Origin: Candidatus Altarchaeum sp. CG2_30_32_3053 | GTDB taxonomy: Archaea; Altiarchaeota; Altiarchaeia; Altiarchaeales; Altiarchaeaceae | Assembly: GCA_001873845.1 (NCBI GenBank) | Contig: MNZY01000031.1 | Span: forward strand, 1-10,360 | Direction of reading: 5' to 3' | Length of the DNA: 10,360 nt | Notes under the pieces: model-generated | The model's input: only the letters and a program-made list of their open reading frames with translations | The model's database searches: none | Told to the model about the DNA's origin: nothing | Shown: one piece after another, positions 6,315 through 10,360 of the stretch | Layout of the letters: every line of letters starts with the position of its first letter | Position numbering within the stretch: position 1 is the first letter of the stretch | Position numbers and translations under genes: made by a program

Positions 6315-6819
6315 ATGGAAATCGTTCCTTTATCAAAAGAAACACTTGCACAGGCAATAGACCTGACTCTAAAAGTTTTCAGGGAATCAAAGCCGGGAGA
6401 TTTTGATTACCCGCCGAAATGGCTTAAATTCAGCATAGAGAATTACGGGAATGAACATGGTTATGGCTATTCCTTGGGTTATTGGGTTGCCGGTTGAGAA
6501 TAAGAAAGTTATCGGTATAACCGGGTTATACACAATGCCGGAGGATGAAAAAGAAGCGAACTGGGTAGCATGGTTTTGCGTTGAACCGGATTACCGGGGG
6601 AAGGGGCTTGGAAGCAGGTTACTGGATTTAATGATAGAGAAATCAAAAAAAGCAGGTAAAAAATTCTTACGGCTTTACACGTCAGACGGCGAAATTGAAA
6701 AAGAGGCAAGGGAATTATACAAAAAATCAGGGTTTGTTACGACAAAAACAAAGAAAATCGAGGGTGAGAATGAAACAAAAATTTATATGGAATTAAAGTT
6801 AAATTCCGGTAATGAATAG
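6315..6819 (+). pseudogene. GNAT N-acetyltransferase, split by a one-base frameshift
   Basis: Two overlapping frames together make one GNAT-fold acetyltransferase of 167 residues. The first (ATG 6315) gives the N-terminal half up to LGYWVA and stops at 6495-6497. The second continues with VENKKVIGITGLYTMP and carries the acetyl-CoA motif A, WFCVEPDYRGKGLGSRLLD (RGKGLG at residues 94-99). It ends with ARELYKKSGF, typical of GNAT motif B. Ignoring one G at 6492-6493 joins them without a gap. The gene may be newly inactivated, or the base may be a sequencing error. The substrate cannot be told. It starts 29 bases after sufB, with TATAAAAA directly before the ATG. Confidence 0.85.
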
Positions 6820-6890
6820 CGAATAATTAATAAAACAAAAATTTAGGAAGGTGATTTTATTAAAATAATTGAAATAATTGAAGGAACGTA

Positions 6891-7004
6891 AATTTTAATA
6901 ATCATTGAATTTTAATTTAATCAAAAGGGTAACTCAAATTCACCACAACAAACAAAAAAACAATTAAAACAACAAAAACAACAAAAATAAAACAAAATTA
7001 AAAA
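6891..7004 (+). promoter_or_regulatory. Rubrerythrin promoter and G-free A/C-rich leader
   Basis: AT-rich TATA-like blocks lie at about 6891-6902 and 6910-6921. Then 77 bases (6930-7006) contain no G and are built of CAA/AAAAC-like runs up to the ATG at 7005. With the start site 25 bases after a TATA block, the transcript would have a leader of roughly 60-85 bases that cannot form G-C pairs. It has no Shine-Dalgarno site. Confidence 0.5.
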
Positions 7005-7520
7005 ATGACAAAAACAGAGGAGAATTTAAAGGCAGCTTTTGCCGGGGAAAGCCAGGCGAGAAACAAATACACGTTTTATGCGAAGACCGCGAGAAACGAG
7101 GGATACCATTATATAGCAAAGATATTTGAGGAGACCGCCGATAACGAGATGGAGCACGCTAAGGAGGAGTTCAAGCTTCTTAAACAGTTAGGCAGCACAA
7201 AGGAAAACCTTAATGAGGCAGTATGCGGCGAGGACTACGAGACAAAAAGCATGTACCCCGAGTTTGCAAAAATTGCTAAAGAGGAGGGTAACCTGGCTGC
7301 TGCTGTTTTGTTTGAGCAGGTTGCCAAAGTCGAGAAAGAGCACCGAGAGAGGTATAAGATTCTGCTTAAGATGGTTGAAGAAGGAACCGTGTATAAGCGT
7401 GATAAGCCGATTAAATGGAGGTGCAGTAAGTGCGGATTCGTTTATGAAGGCACCGAGCCTCCCGTGAAATGCCCCCTGTGCAAGCATGAAAGAGAATACT
7501 ACAAGCCCTTTGAACTTTGA
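7005..7520 (+). CDS. rbr: Rubrerythrin
   Basis: This 171-residue non-haem iron peroxidase reduces hydrogen peroxide in anaerobes. The N-terminal ferritin-like four-helix bundle (1-125) carries the diiron ligands: Glu15 in AGESQARNKY, Glu48/His51 in NEMEH, Glu93-94 in AKEEGN, and Glu110/His113 in VEKEHRERY. The C-terminal rubredoxin-like domain has two CxxC pairs, Cys140/Cys143 (WRCSKCGFVYEG) and Cys156/Cys159 (VKCPLCKHE). This domain order and length are classic, and no key residue is missing. It stands alone, with its own promoter and a G-free leader. Closeness to the suf genes suits an oxidative-stress or Fe-S neighbourhood but does not make one operon. Confidence 0.95.
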   Translation: MTKTEENLKAAFAGESQARNKYTFYAKTARNEGYHYIAKIFEETADNEMEHAKEEFKLLKQLGSTKENLNEAVCGEDYETKSMYPEFAKIAKEEGNLAAAVLFEQVAKVEKEHRERYKILLKMVEEGTVYKRDKPIKWRCSKCGFVYEGTEPPVKCPLCKHEREYYKPFEL

Positions 7521-7660
7521 GTTTAATTAAAATTATCGGCGTTTCATAAAAATCAAAATTTTCAAACGTACGGTTATGTTTTCCATAAACCGCGCAAATT
7601 GGGGAATTCGCGGTTAATTTTAATTTTAATTTCCGGGTTTGAATTTTGAAAAATATTCGC
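7521..7660. other. Intergenic region after rubrerythrin
   Basis: This stretch is AT-rich and non-coding. It holds a clear inverted repeat (listed separately) and the alternation TTAATTTTAATTTTAATTT. No gene is seen on either strand. Confidence 0.5.
7588..7632 (+). terminator. Inverted repeat followed by T-rich tract
   Basis: AACCGCG (7588-7594) pairs with CGCGGTT (7609-7615). Inside, AATT pairs with AATT around a GGGG loop with a two-base bulge. AATTTTAATTTTAATTT follows. It lies 70 bases after the rubrerythrin stop and is a plausible transcript end. Archaea usually need only a T-tract, so the stem may serve RNA stability instead. Confidence 0.4.
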
Positions 7661-7869
7661 GGTTCTCAAGTCAGTGGTGATTGCATTCTTCAACGATATT
7701 TATGCCGGGCATAGTCGGCTTGGTTAACTTATCGCAAAAACACATATCCTGCGTCCGGTACTACGCACGATACACGGGTGCGGTGTTCCTGCTTTTCCCG
7801 GGTTTCGTTTACTTGATGTCCGGGATTACGTCAGGAGGTACGCTATTTTCGCAGTTCACGGGAGTGTAA
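7650..7869 (+). pseudogene. Possible membrane-protein 3' remnant
   Basis: Two frames read like adjoining parts of a membrane protein. One gives IFAVLKSVVIAFFNDIYAG (about 7653-7710). The other, from about 7708, gives IVGLVNLSQKHISC and YYARYTGAVFLLFPGFVYLMSG, a hydrophobic segment of about 20 residues after a positively charged patch, ending at TAA 7867-7869. The pattern resembles the last two membrane helices of a CcdA-like or similar transporter protein, but I cannot assign a family. There is no credible ATG; the longer frame opens at a TTG directly after a stop. It could be a real 60-residue membrane peptide. Confidence 0.25.
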
Positions 7870-7980
7870 TGGAAAGCAGGCGAAAAGCAGGGAAAACCGG
7901 TGAAAATTAAATGAAAATTAAGTGATTCATTGAGTTTAATTAAATCCAAATTTATAATATTAATACAACAGCAGATTTGA
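7870..7980. other. AT-rich non-coding spacer
   Basis: I see no gene here. The AT-rich run TTTATAATATTAATAC near 7950 could be a further promoter element for the RNA-like unit downstream. Confidence 0.4.
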
Positions 7981-7991
7981 GATATATAAAA
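7979..7991 (+). promoter_or_regulatory. Strong TATA box upstream of structured region
   Basis: GAGATATATAAAA matches the archaeal TATA consensus well. It would place a start site around 8012-8018, just before the run of hairpins that begins at 8032. It is the best-formed TATA box in the window. Confidence 0.5.
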
Positions 7992-8019
7992 ATTAATTTA
8001 ACTGTCATTAAGTTTATTA

Positions 8020-8160
8020 CAAAAAAGGCTGGACCCCGGTCTATAAGCGAATGCTTCGGGTCGGTGGAGACAATCGTGCATTCCCTCCATCGTCAATAAA
8101 ATTGCCTACCTCGGGCGTCTCTAAAAATTAGGGGCGAGAATGTACTTGTGATTTCAAGTG
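8020..8160 (+). ncRNA. Candidate structured RNA or leader (four consecutive hairpins)
   Basis: Four hairpins follow each other. 8032-8062: GACCC/GGGTC outside AAGC-GAAT-GCTT. 8063-8091: GGTGGAG/CTCCATC, with one G-U pair. 8117-8135: GTCTCTAA-AAA-TTAGGGGC, an 8-bp stem with two G-U pairs, extended by CTC/GAG (8110-8112 with 8136-8138). 8144-8159: ACTTG/CAAGT. G-U pairs in good stems point to a fold that works as RNA on the plus strand, in line with the TATA box before it. It has none of the tRNA, SRP, RNase P or fluoride-riboswitch motifs I know. It could be an independent RNA or the leader of the small ORF at 8189. Confidence 0.35.
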
Positions 8161-8188
8161 ATAAAACAAAAATAACTAAAAACAAAAA

Positions 8189-8260
8189 ATGAGCTCAGCC
8201 ATAACAATAGGAAAAACAAAGGATAACAGAATAAATGTAATATCAGTAAATTTAAAATGA
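8189..8260 (+). CDS. Small ORF with A-rich G-free leader (hypothetical)
   Basis: The 23-codon frame starts MSSAITIGKTKDNRINVISV. The 26 bases before the ATG are G-free and A/C-rich and end in AAAAA, like the rubrerythrin leader, which is the main reason to take it seriously. The stop TGA overlaps the ATG of a second frame (ATGA, 8257-8260). I do not recognise the peptide; it may be the start of a longer gene cut short by a frameshift. Confidence 0.3.
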   Translation: MSSAITIGKTKDNRINVISVNLK

Positions 8261-8415
8261 TGTTTATCCCAAAAGATAGATTGCGAACCAGTTCGGATAT
8301 AAATTGTTGTACGAAAGCCAGAGCGCAAGATTTGCTGTTAAAAAAGTTAGATTTTGTTATAATAACCCTGTCCCCAAGACACCTGCTGTCCGTGACAGGT
8401 GAAGAAACAGCTTAA
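8257..8415 (+). CDS. Small ORF overlapping the previous one (hypothetical)
   Basis: The 52-codon frame (MMFIPKDRLRTSSD...) overlaps the preceding stop by four bases (ATGA). It has no recognisable domain. Its 3' part, at 8380-8401, coincides with a perfect hairpin (CACCTG/CAGGTG, with an alternative CTGTC-CGT-GACAG core), which argues for a non-coding role. It may be a degraded gene or chance. Confidence 0.2.
   Translation: MMFIPKDRLRTSSDINCCTKARAQDLLLKKLDFVIITLSPRHLLSVTGEETA
8380..8401. repeat. Inverted repeat before the ABC-3C genes
   Basis: CACCTG (8380-8385) pairs with CAGGTG (8396-8401). The inner CTGTC/GACAG around CGT gives a better stem with a three-base bulge. No T-run follows. It sits about 60 bases before the SMEK gene, so it may be an operator or mark the end of the upstream transcript. 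Confidence 0.4.
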
Positions 8416-8461
8416 AGAATAATACCGTTAAAATAACTTGAAAATAAACAGGGAATGAAGT

Positions 8462-9427
8462 ATGAACAGACAGAGATACTTTGATTATATTGGGGGAAAA
8501 CTCAATATTTTATCGAGAAGAATAGAAACAAATGGTAAATTAAATTTTCTTGATATTCATAGTCATTCTGAAAATTTTTATCTTCATTTTTTCAACTTAC
8601 TTTATGGTTATGAATTAGTGAACTTAAATCGCAAACTCCAAAACGTTGAAGCTATTGATTTAATTGACGACAAAAACAAAATTCTCATACAAGTTTCTGC
8701 AACTAGTACAAAACAAAAAATTGAATCAGCATTAAGTAAAGACATAATAAAAAACCATACTGATTACACCTTTAAGTTTATTTCTATCTCAAAGGACGCA
8801 TCCGGTTTAAAAAAAAATAATTACGTAAATCCACATTCAATAAAATTTATACCACAGCAAGATATATATGATATAGCTACAATTCTAAATGACATTCGAA
8901 GTAAAAAGATAGATGAAATTAAAGCTATTTATGAGTTTATCAAGGAAGAACTTGGCGTAGAAGTTGACATTGTTAAGCTTGACAGCAATTTGGCAACAAT
9001 AATAAATATTTTATCAAAAGAACAGTGGGATGAAACTGATCATACTATGACTATAAACAGTTTTGAAATAGAAAGGAAAATTACATTTAATGAGTTAAAA
9101 AATAAAAGTTATATTAAAGAGTATTGTCTGTATCATCCAAGAGTTGATTAAAAATATGCCGAATTTGATGCTATGGGTGTTAATAAGAGCAAATCTGTAT
9201 TAGCATCAATTCATCGTTTGTATTTAGATTACAAAAACAAAAGCGATGCAGATACTATTCTCTCATTAGTTACGGAGGGAATAAAAGAAAAAGTGTTAAA
9301 CAGTAACAATTTTGAGCATATACCAATTGAGGAATTAGACTTATGTATTGATATTCTTGTTGTTGATGCATTTATACGCTGTAAAATATTTGAGGACCCG
9401 GAGGATTATTCTTATGCTACTTCCTGA
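8462..9427 (+). pseudogene. SMEK-domain protein of an ABC-3C system, with internal TAA
   Basis: The first 229 codons match SMEK-domain proteins: MNRQRYFDYIGGKLNILSRR, LDIHSHSENFYLHFFNLLYG, then VEAIDLIDDKNKILIQVSAT with KQKIESAL. This fold recalls restriction-endonuclease-like proteins, with Asp66 and Gln77 in the usual places. A TAA at 9149-9151 stops it. The same frame continues directly as KYAEFDAMGVNKSKSVLASI through LDLCIDILVVDAFIRCKIF to 9427, which is the normal SMEK-protein ending. So this is one gene of 321 residues with a single nonsense codon, not two genes. SMEK proteins occur with small middle components and DUF2326-type ATPases in ABC-three-component conflict systems, as here. 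Much AT-richer than the suf genes. Confidence 0.85.
9400..9404 (+). promoter_or_regulatory. Shine-Dalgarno site of the middle component
   Basis: GGAGG lies 9 bases before the ATG at 9414, inside the 3' end of the SMEK gene. It decides the start: the frame is open further upstream (to 9348), but that part is the SMEK coding sequence read out of frame. Confidence 0.75.
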
Positions 9428-9638
9428 TAATATACGCCCTGAAAACAGCATTTATTATAATGGGGCATTTTTAATTCAAGTCTTAAAAGAGAAAAATAAT
9501 CTTGATATGTTAGAATTATATCAAGAAGTAAAAAAAATTAAAAATATGACTTTTCCCATTTTTACACTTTGTATAGATTGGTTATATCTGGCAAATATTG
9601 CTGAACTTAGTAATGGGAGGATAAAACTATGTTCTTAA
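9414..9638 (+). CDS. ABC-3C middle component (MC6-like)
   Basis: This 74-residue protein starts MLLPDNIRPENSIYYNGAFL and ends DWLYLANIAELSNGRIKLC. This is the layout of small ABC-3C middle components, most like the MC6 type: a winged-helix-like fold of about 75 residues starting with MLLP or MILP. Middle components are thought to link the ATPase to the effector; this is from the published classification of ABC-3C systems, not from data here. It overlaps the SMEK gene by 14 bases and the ATPase gene by 10, so the three are translationally coupled. The Shine-Dalgarno site sets its start. It appears intact, although both partners are broken. Confidence 0.75.
   Translation: MLLPDNIRPENSIYYNGAFLIQVLKEKNNLDMLELYQEVKKIKNMTFPIFTLCIDWLYLANIAELSNGRIKLCS
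9615..9620 (+). promoter_or_regulatory. Shine-Dalgarno site of the ATPase gene
   Basis: GGGAGG lies 8 bases before the ATG at 9629, within the end of the middle-component gene. It is a strong bacterial-style site, absent from the suf, GNAT and rubrerythrin genes. Confidence 0.75.
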
Positions 9639-10156
9639 AATATCTTAAAATTACAAAAGAGAATTCAGTAATTCGCGATATACAATTTAGGAAAGGTATT
9701 AATTTAATAGTTGATGACAGTGTTGGAAAAATTACGGGAAATAGTGTTGGGAAAACTACTGTCCTGAAATTGATTGATTTTTGCTTTGGTGCAAATAAAA
9801 AAATTATCTGGGAAGATCCTGAAAATAAAAAACAAGATTATACGCTTGTGAAAAACTATTTAATTGAAAATGCGATATTAATTACTTTATGCTTAACTGA
9901 AAATATAGATGATGAGAATGCACCAAACATAATAATAGAACGCAATTTCATAAGTAGCGATAGAGAAGTTGTTCGAAAAATAAATGGTAAAAGTTATACA
10001 GATAAAGAATTTGAACCAAAATTGAAAGAAATATTTTTTCCTGAGAATATAGCTGAAAAACCTACTCTAAGACAAATAATTTCCCATAATATTCGTTATG
10101 AAGATTTAAGCTTGACAAGTTGTAATAAAATTAAAATTTTATGGAAAAATTTCTAA
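9629..10156 (+). pseudogene. DUF2326-type ABC-3C ATPase, truncated after the N-terminal part
   Basis: The 175-codon frame is the N-terminal part of an SMC/RecN-like ABC ATPase of ABC-3C systems. Walker A is GNSVGKTT (37-44), followed by VLKLIDFCFGA, as in DUF2326-domain proteins. The family is usually about 500-600 residues, with a coiled-coil middle and a C-terminal signature and Walker B, so two thirds is missing. Family-like sequence runs to NIRYEDLSLT (about base 10118). The following 12 residues and all other frames downstream do not resemble the continuation. This is therefore a deletion or insertion breakpoint and not a simple frameshift. Without Walker B it cannot hydrolyse ATP. Confidence 0.8.
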
Positions 10157-10186
10157 AATGTTGTTGAAAAATTTCACATTTTAGAA
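10151..10186. repeat. 11-bp inverted repeat at the ATPase breakpoint
   Basis: TTCTAAAATGT (10151-10161) is the exact reverse complement of ACATTTTAGAA (10176-10186), with a 14-base loop. It begins about 33 bases after the likely breakpoint and overlaps the accidental stop codon. It could belong to the end of a small palindromic element. Confidence 0.5.
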
Positions 10187-10360
10187 TCGAGACATAAAAT
10201 CAAAAAAGCATTTAGTTGTTGAACCTTTTTTGTTTTATTTAATGCCTTTCCTAAAAATTATTTTTTTTGTGCAAGGCATATTTTATCCCTTTTTTTTTCA
10301 CTATTTTCTTGTATTATATCCTCTGTGAACTGGGTTGTATGATATGAACAGAAGTAGGTT
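10187..10360. other. AT-rich tail of window, no gene seen
   Basis: Several T-runs lie here: CCTTTTTTG near 10228, T8 near 10261 and T9 near 10291. There is also a 7-bp inverted repeat, ATGCCTT (near 10242) with AAGGCAT (near 10274). The T-runs could end transcription from the left. A minus-strand frame enters from the right edge and stops within 20 codons; it is too short to name. Confidence 0.4.

Noticed and set aside
6451..6491. ATG at 6451 as the true start of the acetyltransferase
   Set aside because: The residues before VENKK in this frame are the GNAT N-terminal half read out of frame. The real N-terminus is in the frame from 6315.
7188..7487. Open frames within rubrerythrin on both strands
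   Set aside because: They are shadows of a gene with complete diiron and rubredoxin-type motifs.
8029..8165. tRNA, SRP RNA, RNase P RNA or group II intron domain
   Set aside because: There is no cloverleaf with a T-loop GTTCRA motif, no SRP helix 8 motif, no RNase P conserved core and no domain V-like stem.
9348..9413. Upstream extension of the middle component
   Set aside because: This part is the SMEK C-terminus read in another frame. The GGAGG at 9400-9404 fixes the start at 9414.
10300..10360. Minus-strand integrase-like ending (YNPVHRGYN) entering from the right edge
   Set aside because: Fewer than 20 codons are visible, and the likeness to the YNxxRPH motif is too weak to call.

Overview
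The window looks archaeal, most likely a euryarchaeal or DPANN-type genome with low to moderate GC; I cannot place it more precisely. Four things support this. There is a two-gene SufC-SufB operon of the archaeal minimal (SMS-like) kind. There are UPF0175/PIN toxin-antitoxin pairs. AT-rich TATA-like boxes lie about 25 bases before several starts. Most host genes have no Shine-Dalgarno site, and their ATG directly follows an A-run (positions 641, 4302, 5065, 6315, 7005).

Left third (1-3731): two copies of the same arrangement lie in tandem. Each is a decayed TPR-protein 3' end, a similar AT-rich promoter block, a UPF0175 antitoxin and a PIN-domain toxin. In the first copy the toxin is cut by a complete 1213-bp IS630-family element (1120-2332). 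Removing the element with one TA duplication restores an uninterrupted 172-residue reading frame. In the second copy the TPR remnant carries two frameshifts, and the toxin probably has a frameshift near its C-terminus.

Middle (3732-7520): a 530-bp non-coding stretch is packed with short perfect hairpins and ends in a tandem array of 22-bp hairpin units. It leads into sufC and sufB, the conserved and more GC-rich core of the window. A GNAT acetyltransferase broken by one extra base follows, and then an intact rubrerythrin with a 77-base G-free leader. Suf-type Fe-S assembly and rubrerythrin together suit an anaerobe managing iron-sulfur clusters and peroxide.

Right third (7521-10360): a probable membrane-protein remnant is followed by a well-formed TATA box and about 130 bases of consecutive hairpins containing G-U pairs, a candidate structured RNA. 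Two doubtful small ORFs come next. Last is the remains of an ABC-three-component (ABC-3C) conflict system: a SMEK-domain protein with an internal TAA, a small middle component, and the first 163 or so residues of a DUF2326-type ATPase. The last two genes have strong Shine-Dalgarno sites (GGAGG, GGGAGG), unlike the host genes, which suggests horizontal transfer. The system is disabled at two points.

Overall, a conserved Suf/rubrerythrin segment sits between two accessory regions of decaying toxin-antitoxin, transposon and defence genes.
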